Shown here: piece by piece, positions 6,976-13,111 of the stretch
Layout: each line of letters begins with the position of its first letter
How positions within the stretch are numbered: the stretch's first letter is position 1
Assembly (NCBI GenBank): GCA_900554705.1
Contig: USIH01000037.1
Location: 1-15,055, forward strand
From: an uncultured Eubacteriales bacterium
GTDB taxonomy: Bacteria > Bacillota > Clostridia > Oscillospirales > Oscillospiraceae
Direction: 5' to 3'
Length of the DNA: 15,055 nucleotides
Notes under the pieces: model-generated
Databases searched by the model: none
Seen by the model: the letters and a program-made list of their open reading frames with translations, nothing else
Told to the model about the DNA's origin: nothing
Made by a program: the position numbers and the translations under genes

Positions 6976-7491
6976 TCAGTTCAGCAGGCTTTGCACGGGG
7001 CTTGCGTAGTCTACGCCGTTGGAGCGATTGTCGCCGGTACGCGCGTCGATCAGGGTCACGACCTCGCCGCCAACCTCTTTTTCAAAGCGCAGCACGCTGT
7101 AGTTCTCGGTGCTGCCCAGCGGGTTGTTGCGCTCCACGCTGCCCTGGTCGGTGGACTTGTGCACGCCCACCACGCGGTACTTAACGCTCTCGTACTCAAA
7201 GTCGCCCACAATCACGTTGTAGCGCTGTCTGGCAATGCGGAACTCCATCGTGTGCTGTCCGGGCGCGGAGAGCTGCTGGCAATTCACGCCGTTGTTGTGG
7301 GCGACGGAGAAGTCCATCGCGTCCACGTGATAGCTGCTGGGCACGTCCACCGCCGCGACCATGCCCGCCGCGTCAATCGAGGTCGAGGTACGCGTGATCG
7401 TGGGCAGGCTCACGTTCTGCACGTCCTCCACCGCTCGCCCGTTGTCAATCAGGCGATAATCCTCTACGTTGTTGTATACCTTGCTCGGCAT
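6976..7491 (-). CDS. Major tail tube protein (P2 FII-like)
   Basis: This 171-residue protein follows the sheath gene directly and has the features of the P2 FII tube family. It has an N-terminal YNNVEDYRLIDNGRA segment, then VSLPTITRTSTSIDAAGMVA (the conserved L-P-x-I ... I-x-A-A-G-M-x-G signature), a D-A-M-D-F-S strand, and a terminal V-V-T-L-I-D-A strand. About 170 residues is normal for the family. The subunits stack as hexameric rings inside the sheath and form the DNA channel. The ATG has AAGGAGGG eight bases upstream and is 14 bases past the sheath stop. A small inverted repeat (CCCTATAGGG near 6955-6964) lies after the gene but is followed by A residues, not U, so I do not call a terminator. 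Confidence 0.92.
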   Translation of the reverse strand: MPSKVYNNVEDYRLIDNGRAVEDVQNVSLPTITRTSTSIDAAGMVAAVDVPSSYHVDAMDFSVAHNNGVNCQQLSAPGQHTMEFRIARQRYNVIVGDFEYESVKYRVVGVHKSTDQGSVERNNPLGSTENYSVLRFEKEVGGEVVTLIDARTGDNRSNGVDYASPVQSLLN

Positions 7492-7505
7492 GTTATGTGC
7501 CCTCC

Positions 7506-8972
7506 TTACAGGTCAAAGTAGGTCGCGTAGCCTTCGTTCGTCCAGACCACATCGGCGGTCAGGCTCTTGGCAAGCGGCGTGGTGCTGATGCGGAAGGTCA
7601 GCACGTAGTCGCCGGTGAACACGTCGCTCTTCGGGATCTTCTCGGCGTTGATAAACGCCTCGCCCTTGACCAGCGCGCCGATCTTCACCAGCGCGTCCAG
7701 GCGCGCCTGCTCCTCGGAGACCATGCTCTTGAGGTCGTTCGCGGTCAGCGGCTTGTCCACGTCGCGCGCGCGGCGGTGCTGGAAGTCATTGGACAGGTAG
7801 AACATCATCATCCGGTTGGTGTCGGCCACGTTGACCTCGCCCGCGTTACCGGCCTCGTAGTCGGCGCAGTGCGCGCCCCACAGCGCGAACCTGCCGCCCA
7901 CGTATGCCGCCGAGGCAATGCCGTTCTTGTTCAGGTTTTCGTTGATCATCTGGTCGTCGTAGAGCTTGCCGGTATTGCTCGCGCCCATCCAGATATTGCC
8001 GATCAGCGGACACTCGGTGTTCGAATCGGTCATGTAGGGCACGCCGTCGTTGGTCAGCAGCAGCTTGTTCAGGCTGCCCGCCGCCAGCACGGACAGGTGA
8101 TACTTCTTGCCGTCCACGCCGTCGCCCATCGGGAAGTAGACCTTCTCGTTGTCCCTGTTGTAGCCCTGCGCCGTCTTGTAGGTGGCCGCGCCCGACAGGG
8201 TAATTGCCTGGCTCTCTCCGTTGACCAGCGGCAGGTCGGACAGCACCCACGCGTCCCAGTGGCCGTTGATCTTCTTGGCCACGTCGCACATGGCGGTATT
8301 GACGGTGGTCGTTCCGCTGAAGCCGGGCGCCAGCAGGAAGCTGGGAATGTAGCCGGTGAGCTGATACACGTTCTTGATCGCGTACAGGCCGGTGTTCGTG
8401 CCCTCGCCGTCGCTCGCGCCGATCACGTCGTCCGCGTCCACCGCCGAGGCGTCCACGCTGTTGTACTTGATCGCCAGCGCCGAGGTGCCCAGGCTGCCGC
8501 TGCTGGTCTCGATCAGGGTCAGGGTCTTCTTGCCGCGGTCATAGCTCACGGTGTAATCGGTGCCCTTGGTCTTGCCGGTCACCTCCAGCGTGTCCACGAT
8601 GATGTCCTGCGCGTCGGCGATGACTACGCGCCCCTTTTCGGGGGTGAGGGACTTTGTGCCCTGCTCCGCCGCCTTGTGTACCGCCGGGTCGAGCACGTTG
8701 ATCAGCACCAGCGGCCCCACGCCGTACTTCTCCATGTGTACGTGCATGGCCTCGCACAGGGTGTACTTGTCCCAGTCATCCGAATAGCCGAATTTGGCCA
8801 TCGCCTCGCCGATGCCGCTCACCAGCACCGGCACGTTCACATTCTTGCTGCCGCCCTCCACGTTGTGTACGGGCGCGGTGCCCACATACACAAACGCGCT
8901 CTTGCTCTTGCTGGATACCCTGCTGCCCGATTCGGTGATCTGGCCGTAGGCTCCGTGCAGATAATCGCTCAT
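7506..8972 (-). CDS. Contractile tail sheath protein
   Basis: From the chosen start the protein has 488 residues, beginning MSDYLHGAYGQITESGSRVS, the usual opening of Firmicutes-type sheath proteins. It continues with a VYVGTAPVHN strand, an inserted beta domain (about residues 120-170, including GTDYTVSYDRGKKTLTL), a QLTGYIPSFLLAPGFSG segment (the conserved I-P-x-x-x-x-A-P-G-x-S), YFPMGDGVDGKK, and the C-terminal domain with FYLSNDFQHRRARDVDKPLT. These polymerise around the tube and contract to drive injection. An in-frame ATG at 8987 lies upstream, but GGAGGG (8985-8980) is located between the two ATGs and correctly spaced for the one at 8972, so the upstream one would destroy its own ribosome binding site. 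A plus-strand frame of nearly equal length opposite this gene is a shadow of its codon bias. Confidence 0.94.
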   Translation of the reverse strand: MSDYLHGAYGQITESGSRVSSKSKSAFVYVGTAPVHNVEGGSKNVNVPVLVSGIGEAMAKFGYSDDWDKYTLCEAMHVHMEKYGVGPLVLINVLDPAVHKAAEQGTKSLTPEKGRVVIADAQDIIVDTLEVTGKTKGTDYTVSYDRGKKTLTLIETSSGSLGTSALAIKYNSVDASAVDADDVIGASDGEGTNTGLYAIKNVYQLTGYIPSFLLAPGFSGTTTVNTAMCDVAKKINGHWDAWVLSDLPLVNGESQAITLSGAATYKTAQGYNRDNEKVYFPMGDGVDGKKYHLSVLAAGSLNKLLLTNDGVPYMTDSNTECPLIGNIWMGASNTGKLYDDQMINENLNKNGIASAAYVGGRFALWGAHCADYEAGNAGEVNVADTNRMMMFYLSNDFQHRRARDVDKPLTANDLKSMVSEEQARLDALVKIGALVKGEAFINAEKIPKSDVFTGDYVLTFRISTTPLAKSLTADVVWTNEGYATYFDL

Positions 8973-8992
8973 TCGCTTTCCCTCCATAAATT

Positions 8993-9646
8993 TTAGTTGA
9001 GTATGCCGTCGATCGTGCCGTTCAGGCCGTTGCTCTCGGCGTAGCCGTAGAACTGCGCCGTCAGGTAGCCGTAATAGATCGGCCGCTTGTCCACCACGCC
9101 GTCCGAGTTGTTGTACAGGCTGTAGGTCATGGTCGAGCGCTCGAGAAACATGTCCGTGTTCGGGATATGCCGCTCGCGCAGGAAGGCTTCCATCAGCTCG
9201 TCCATCCAGTCGGTCAGGGTGAACAGTCCCTCCTGCGTGCCGTCCAGTATTCTTTCAGGCTCCACGCGTCCCTCTTCGCCCTCGTCCATCACGCCCGGCA
9301 GGCGAATGCCCGGCTCATACACCGAAAAGAGTATCTGCACGCCCAGCGTCTGGCCCATCTCCTGCCCTCTGTGGATCGAGTTGTACCGGTCGAACCGCTT
9401 TTCTTCCACGAGCTGCGCGTTGCTCTGCAGCGGCATCACGATAATGCCCGGGCAGACGTTGAGCTGGTCTTCCGTCCACGCGGCGTGCTCCTCACGCAGC
9501 GGCGCCCAGGCCAGAAAGCACCTCGGCTCCTGCATCACGACCTTGGTCACGTCGTAGTCGTCGGCGGGCGCTTTCATTTCGCGCCCTTTGCAAATCTGAT
9601 TCTCAATGAATGCCTTCAGTCCCAAAAGGCGCTGTCTGGTTCGCAT
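8993..9646 (-). CDS. Probable tail terminator/completion protein
   Basis: The 217-residue protein (MRTRQRLLGLKAFIENQICK at the front) has no motif I can name with certainty. It lies immediately before the sheath gene, between the neck genes and the tail genes, where contractile phages place the tail terminator that caps the tube and sheath and docks to the head. Visible features are a mixed alpha/beta fold, LGVQILFSVYEPGIRL in the middle, a helical TLTDWMDELMEAFLRERHIP segment, and a terminal YYGYLTAQFYGYAE strand. The pattern of a strand with QILFSVYEP, then a long amphipathic helix, then closing strands is compatible with terminator folds. Ribosome binding sequence GAGGAGGCGGAGGC precedes the ATG. 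The functional call rests mainly on position. Confidence 0.55.
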   Translation of the reverse strand: MRTRQRLLGLKAFIENQICKGREMKAPADDYDVTKVVMQEPRCFLAWAPLREEHAAWTEDQLNVCPGIIVMPLQSNAQLVEEKRFDRYNSIHRGQEMGQTLGVQILFSVYEPGIRLPGVMDEGEEGRVEPERILDGTQEGLFTLTDWMDELMEAFLRERHIPNTDMFLERSTMTYSLYNNSDGVVDKRPIYYGYLTAQFYGYAESNGLNGTIDGILN

Positions 9647-9661
9647 GCCTCCGCCTCCTCG

Positions 9662-10000
9662 CTACATCGTCCGCGCTTCGTTGGTCGCCAGCAGGATAGA
9701 GTACATCCCCATGTCCTCGTTGACCTGAAGGATGCGCATCTGCCGCTTGTCGAATATCACCTGAAGGTTTGGCATCGGCACGCGGTCGGGGAAGGTGTCC
9801 ACCGGCGTATAGATCAGTATCTCGCGGCTGTTGTTGTCCCAGGACACGTCCACCACGTTGTTGTTCTTGCGCTTGACCGCTTCCTCCTCGTCCACCACGC
9901 ACCGGATTTTCTTGCCATTGTACAGGTGTTCGCTCATAAAGTGGTCGCCGTTCATGAATACCCGGTGTACATCCTTCAGGATTTCGTCTTTAAGCGCCAT
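9662..10000 (-). CDS. Probable head-tail joining (neck) protein
   Basis: The 112-residue protein begins MALKDEILKDVHRVFMNGDH, with a short helix, then an E-H-L-Y-N-G-K-K-I-R-C-V-V-D strand pair and beta-rich C-terminus (QMRILQVNEDMGMYSILL). This layout, a helix then a small beta barrel with the Y-x-G-x-x-I-x-x-V-V-D motif, is shared by lambda FII-like attachment proteins and other head-closure proteins. It occupies the FII position of lambda, two genes after the capsid protein. Its ATG overlaps the stop of the upstream 46-codon gene (ATGGCGCTTAA), suggesting coupled translation. A role in closing the portal and docking the tail is likely, but family identity is moderate. Confidence 0.6.
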   Translation of the reverse strand: MALKDEILKDVHRVFMNGDHFMSEHLYNGKKIRCVVDEEEAVKRKNNNVVDVSWDNNSREILIYTPVDTFPDRVPMPNLQVIFDKRQMRILQVNEDMGMYSILLATNEARTM

Positions 10001-10130
10001 GCGGGCGCTCCTTCGGCCTGTTCTCCCCGCTCGGGCGCACCGCCACCGCCTTGCCCTGCTCGATCAGGCGCATGGCGTAGCTGTCGTTCTCCTCCCGGGT
10101 CTGGCCGGTCGCAAGCATCTTGATTCTCAT
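9990..10130 (-). CDS. Small 46-residue neck-region protein, unknown function
   Basis: A 46-codon frame starts MRIKMLATGQTREENDSYAM and ends ERPHGA with TAA at 9992-9990. It is supported by context rather than homology: an AGGAGG site lies eight bases before the ATG, the ATG overlaps the upstream stop as ATGA, and its own stop overlaps the start of the next gene. Without it there would be a 126-base gap in an operon with almost no other gaps. The sequence is charged, with a DSYAMRLIEQGKAV helix followed by a short strand. No membrane segment or signal peptide is visible. It may be a small head-completion or DNA-packaging accessory protein. Confidence 0.72.
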   Translation of the reverse strand: MRIKMLATGQTREENDSYAMRLIEQGKAVAVRPSGENRPKERPHGA

Positions 10131-10408
10131 CTGCGCTTCCTCCTCTCGGTTTTTTTCACCAGATCGCCCATCATCAGGCTTTGTGCCTCGTCTTCGTCCT
10201 CGGCCTGATACTCAGCCGCTTCAGGCTCTTCAGGCGCTCCTGCGGCCTCCTGCGGCGGCTCAGGCCCATATACGGCGCTCTCGTCGTTCACAATTGCGCC
10301 CTTGCGCGTCAGGCGTTCGATCTGCTCCGCCGTCAGCGGCTCCTGTATGATCTCTCCGGGCGAGTAGAGCTTGTTGCCCATCCTCACATAGTGCAATGCC
10401 GCGTACAT
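10127..10408 (-). CDS. Small phage protein after the capsid gene (FI position), unknown
   Basis: The 93-residue protein has two parts. Residues 1-48 form a compact domain with MYAALHYVRMGNKLYSPGEI, then LTAEQIERLTRKGAI, a pattern common in small phage proteins where a YSPGE loop precedes a helix ending in G-A-I. Residues about 49-93 are a low-complexity tail, first Pro/Glu/Ala rich and acidic, then basic (KKTERRKRR). It directly follows the major capsid gene, the position of lambda FI, a packaging helper, but I see no sequence basis to assign that function. AAGGAGGG precedes the ATG, and the stop overlaps the next start as ATGA. A perfect hairpin lies just upstream of its ribosome binding site. 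Confidence 0.75.
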   Translation of the reverse strand: MYAALHYVRMGNKLYSPGEIIQEPLTAEQIERLTRKGAIVNDESAVYGPEPPQEAAGAPEEPEAAEYQAEDEDEAQSLMMGDLVKKTERRKRR

Positions 10409-10426
10409 AAGTCCCTCCTTGCCGTT

Positions 10427-10446
10427 GGGGCGGCGTCTGCCGCCCC
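10427..10446 (-). other. Perfect intergenic hairpin after the capsid gene
   Basis: The minus strand reads GGGGCGGC-AGAC-GCCGCCCC, an uninterrupted 8-bp GC stem with a four-base loop, in the 52-base gap between the capsid stop and the next ribosome binding site. It is not followed by a U-run, so it does not look like an efficient intrinsic terminator. It could protect the 3' end of the capsid message or cause partial attenuation, raising capsid protein over downstream genes. Confidence 0.65.
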
Positions 10447-10460
10447 TGTGCGTCGTCTGA

Positions 10461-11504
10461 TCAGGTCACGTCGGCCACAACCCACGCGTCCACGTTGAAG
10501 GGTACGATGGTCGGGCGGCTCTTGATGCGGTTCTTGATCGCGTCGCCCTCCTCCGAGGCAAGGCGCTTGGGCACCTCCTTCTTGACGTAGGTGACGTGGC
10601 GGGCGCTCTGGCCGCTGCCCTCCAGCTGGGTAACCGGGCCGTGCGGGGCGTTGAGCACGCCGCGACCGCCCGCAATGAGCGTACCGGCGGGCAGGAAGGG
10701 CTTGGTCTGGCCGTCGTCGTCGATGAACTTGCCCGCGAAGGAGTACATCTCCACGCCGTCCGAGTTGCGCCCGATGAAGCGCACGCCCTGTCCGCGATAC
10801 TTGGTGCGGATTTCGCCCATGTCGGCGTTCAGGGTGTCCATGGTCTTCATGAACGTGCTGTTGGCCAGCAGGGTGTTGGCCACGTCGGGCGCCATGACGA
10901 TCAGCTCCATCGTGCCCAGGCCGTCGTACACCATGTCGTAGATGGCGCGCATGTCGTCGTCGATCTTCGCGCCGGTCTGGTCCCAGCCGGTGGTGGGCGT
11001 GAACTTGTTGGTAAAGCCGTAGTCGGCTACCAGGCTCGCCTGCTTCTCGCGTCCCTCGTTGACGTACTGGAATACCTCCAGTTTGCCGGTCAGCAGCACC
11101 TGCCGCGCCATCCACTCGCGGCGGCGCTGAATGGCCGCGCGCATCTCGGTCAGGTCCTTGGCCAGCATCTTCTTGCTGCGCTGCTCGGGGGTCAGCGCGC
11201 CCAGAATCTTCTCGCCGAACGTGCGCCTTTCCAGGTCGGACAGATCGACCAGGCGTTCCGGCGCGATGGTGCAGAAGCCGATCTCGCGGGTTTCGAAGCC
11301 GGTGCGCTCCATCAGCACGCCGCCGGTGTTCTTGTGCACCACGGGAGCCATCTGGCGCGTACCCTTGCGGAAGTCGTAGATCGCCTTGTCGTCCTCAATC
11401 GCGCCCACGTCCTTGCAGAACGTGTCATACAGGAAGGTGTACTCGCGCGGCATCAGCTCAATCGCCTGAAGCATCGCGGCAGTAGAATAAATATCAAGCG
11501 CCAT
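10461..11504 (-). CDS. Major capsid protein (lambda gpE type)
   Basis: The 347-residue protein is a major capsid protein of the lambda E family. It opens MALDIYSTAAMLQAIELMPR, followed by an extended Y-D-F-R-K-G-T-R-Q-M-A-P-V-V and GFETREIGFCTIAPERLVDL region, a helical spine (LTEMRAAIQRRREWMARQVL), and later domain elements VMAPDVANTLLANS, YRGQGVRFIGRNSDGVEMYS and FLPAGTLIAGG. The order of ARQVLLTGK, FIGRN and LPAGT is typical of this HK97-fold family, and 330-350 residues is the usual size. It assembles the icosahedral shell around the protease-scaffold. The ATG follows AAGGAGTGAAGGAAT. It sits directly after the decoration protein, as in lambda (C-Nu3-D-E). Confidence 0.94.
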   Translation of the reverse strand: MALDIYSTAAMLQAIELMPREYTFLYDTFCKDVGAIEDDKAIYDFRKGTRQMAPVVHKNTGGVLMERTGFETREIGFCTIAPERLVDLSDLERRTFGEKILGALTPEQRSKKMLAKDLTEMRAAIQRRREWMARQVLLTGKLEVFQYVNEGREKQASLVADYGFTNKFTPTTGWDQTGAKIDDDMRAIYDMVYDGLGTMELIVMAPDVANTLLANSTFMKTMDTLNADMGEIRTKYRGQGVRFIGRNSDGVEMYSFAGKFIDDDGQTKPFLPAGTLIAGGRGVLNAPHGPVTQLEGSGQSARHVTYVKKEVPKRLASEEGDAIKNRIKSRPTIVPFNVDAWVVADVT

Positions 11505-11540
11505 ATTCCTTCACTCCTTTTTTTCTCGTGCTCTCGTCCG

Positions 11541-11972
11541 TCAGGTTCCGCCACCGCCGCCGCTGGCCGTGACCTCATTGTCCAGCTCGGGCGCGGTCGC
11601 GTCCATCTGGGACAGCACAATGCCCTGACCGCGCAGGATGATCTCCTGCGCCGCCGTCACCGCCGTTCCCGCGGAGGTCAGCACCTTGCCCGCGATCAGC
11701 CTGCCGGTTCGGTAGGCCGCCGCCACGGGGGCGATGGTCTCGCCGGTCGCGCTGGTCACTTCCTCGTCCAGCACCGCAAGGTAATTGGTCGCGATGATGT
11801 TCGCCGCAGCCGCCGCCTCGTACAGGTTGCTGGCGTTGCGGTAGATCACCGTGCCCCTCTTGATCGTGCCCACGCCGGGCTTCAGGCTTACGCCGATTTT
11901 CTCCGCGCCGGTCGGGTCGGCCAGCAGGTAGGCAGGGTCATTCTGACCGATCTTTCCATAAAGAGTTGCCAT
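11541..11972 (-). CDS. Head decoration protein (lambda gpD-like)
   Basis: The 143-residue protein starts MATLYGKIGQNDPAYLLADP and continues with a beta-rich domain containing VSLKPGVGTIKRGTVIYRNA, TNYLAVLDEEVTS, VAAAYRTGRLIAGKVLT and a final A-A-Q-E-I-I-L-R-G-Q-G-I-V-L-S strand. The pattern of G-T-V-I-Y, then A-V-L-x-E-x-V and V-Y-x-T-G-x-F is that of the lambda D head-decoration family, which binds as trimers at the capsid threefold positions and stabilises the expanded head. The C-terminus ends in a short glycine run. GAGGGGGAGAACAAC precedes the ATG, 17 bases after the protease stop. Order protease, decoration, capsid is as in lambda. Confidence 0.87.
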   Translation of the reverse strand: MATLYGKIGQNDPAYLLADPTGAEKIGVSLKPGVGTIKRGTVIYRNASNLYEAAAAANIIATNYLAVLDEEVTSATGETIAPVAAAYRTGRLIAGKVLTSAGTAVTAAQEIILRGQGIVLSQMDATAPELDNEVTASGGGGGT

Positions 11973-11989
11973 GTTGTTCTCCCCCTCTC

Positions 11990-12373
11990 TTAGTACATGC
12001 CGTTGTTCGGGCCCGCGTTCATGGCCAGTTCAGCCATTTCCTTCGCATACGCCTTCATCGCGGCCTCTTCGGTTTCCACCTCGTCGCTCGCGCTGCCGGG
12101 CACCTTCATGGCCGGTTCGGTTTCCTTGGCTCGCGCCTTCAGGTACTCCGCCGCCTTTTCCTTCTGCGCCTTGATCACGCGCTTGTGGTAGGCATAGGCG
12201 CTCTCGCCGCTCTCCTTCGCCTGCGCCGCCAGCTCCTCATAGCCGGGCGGGGTCAGCTCGTCGATCTCGCTCAGGCGCTCGCGTTCCATCTGCGCACCCC
12301 TGGCGCAAATGTTCGCGTACAGCTCCGGCGCGCCGGTCTCAAGCTGCTCCATCGTCAGTTCCTTCATGTCCAT
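11990..12373 (-). CDS. Probable nested capsid scaffold (lambda Nu3-like) from an internal start
   Basis: Within the protease gene, in the same frame, an ATG at 12373 (Met247 of the long protein) is preceded by AGGGAGG with an eight-base spacer. It would give a 127-residue protein beginning MDMKELTMEQLETGAPELYA and consisting of the charged, Glu/Lys/Ala-rich helical region only. Lambda makes its scaffold Nu3 exactly this way, as an in-frame internal product of gene C. The SD-like bases also encode E-R-E-E-E, so chance is possible in a Glu-rich stretch, but its spacing and the boundary with the protease domain make translation plausible. Confidence 0.6.
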   Translation of the reverse strand: MDMKELTMEQLETGAPELYANICARGAQMERERLSEIDELTPPGYEELAAQAKESGESAYAYHKRVIKAQKEKAAEYLKARAKETEPAMKVPGSASDEVETEEAAMKAYAKEMAELAMNAGPNNGMY

Positions 12374-13111
12374 CTGCTCTTCCTCCCTCTCCGTCTTGTC
12401 GATAATATTTTCAGCCGGGTCTTCCCCGTTGCTGACCTTTTCAGTGCGCGCCATCTCGGGCATGTGGCGATACATCATGCGCGCGCACGACATAAGCGCC
12501 TCCGGTTCGTTCTGCCTGGGGGCGGCGCGGATCACCTCGTCCGCAAAGCCGTACTTAACCGCGTCCTCGGCCTTGAACCAGGTCTCCTCGTCCATCCACT
12601 GCCGGATCATTTCCTCCGCCTGTCCGCTGCGCTCGGCGTAGAACCCCACCACGTCGTCCTCGATCTGGCGCAGGTTCTTCGCGTCGTGCTCAAGCTCGGA
12701 CGCATCTCCCCAGGTGAGGCACCAGGGATTGTGGATCATGTACCGGCTTCCCTCGGCGATTTCCACCCGCGCGCCGGGCAGCGTGGCCGGTATGGTCGCC
12801 GCGCTCGCGCACATGCCCTCAATGCGGATGGTGATCTCGTCAAATCCCGCCGCCGCCAGTGCGCTGCGCATGGCCACAGCTTCGCTCACAATGCCGCCCG
12901 GGCTGTTGATGCGCAGCAGCAGCTTCTTCGCGCCGCCCGATCTCGCCTTTTTGATCGCCCTGTCAAAGTCCGACGCGCTCTGGTCTTCCTGCGCGAACTT
13001 AAAGCCCTCCCGCGTGTTCTCGATGATCTCGCCGTAGAGCATGGCCTCGGCCTGTTCCTCGCCCGCCTGCGCGCGGATTTCGTACTTGAGCGCGATTGCC
13101 TTATTTCTCAT
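11990..13111 (-). CDS. Prohead protease, ClpP/S49-like, with C-terminal scaffold region
   Basis: The 373-residue protein has a ClpP-like serine protease domain (about residues 1-200) and a charged helical C-terminal region (about 230-373). The active-site elements are visible: oxyanion loop I-N-S-P-G-G at 68-73, nucleophile Ser103 in GMCASAAT, His127 in Y-M-I-H-N-P-W, and a likely third member Asp174 in Q-W-M-D-E-E-T-W, followed by AEDAVKYGFADEVI, the usual EA-x-x-x-G-x-x-D-x-V ending. Such proteases cut the scaffold and portal during head maturation, as lambda gpC does. The C-terminal half is Glu/Lys/Ala rich, as expected of a scaffold, and contains an internal translation start (separate entry). 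The ATG is overlapped by the stop of the portal gene by 11 bases and has GGAGGGACGAACG upstream. Confidence 0.93.
   Translation of the reverse strand: MRNKAIALKYEIRAQAGEEQAEAMLYGEIIENTREGFKFAQEDQSASDFDRAIKKARSGGAKKLLLRINSPGGIVSEAVAMRSALAAAGFDEITIRIEGMCASAATIPATLPGARVEIAEGSRYMIHNPWCLTWGDASELEHDAKNLRQIEDDVVGFYAERSGQAEEMIRQWMDEETWFKAEDAVKYGFADEVIRAAPRQNEPEALMSCARMMYRHMPEMARTEKVSNGEDPAENIIDKTEREEEQMDMKELTMEQLETGAPELYANICARGAQMERERLSEIDELTPPGYEELAAQAKESGESAYAYHKRVIKAQKEKAAEYLKARAKETEPAMKVPGSASDEVETEEAAMKAYAKEMAELAMNAGPNNGMY
12382..12388 (-). promoter_or_regulatory. Internal ribosome binding site for the nested scaffold
   Basis: The minus strand has AGGGAGG at 12388-12382, then AAGAGCAG and ATG at 12373. 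It is as strong and as well spaced as the sites of the ordinary genes in this operon, although it lies inside a coding sequence. Confidence 0.6.

Noticed and set aside
8973..8987. Upstream ATG for the sheath gene
   Set aside because: The GGAGGG that serves the ATG at 8972 lies between the two ATGs, so the downstream start is the correct one.
7497..8996. A plus-strand open frame of about 499 codons opposite the tail sheath gene
   Set aside because: It mirrors the sheath gene almost exactly, has His/Val/Arg/Gln-rich composition typical of antisense reading of GC-rich genes, and has no recognisable domain. It is a codon-bias shadow.
10596..11993. A plus-strand open frame of about 465 codons opposite capsid and decoration genes
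   Set aside because: It spans two well-identified minus-strand genes, has no family features, and has low-complexity antisense composition.
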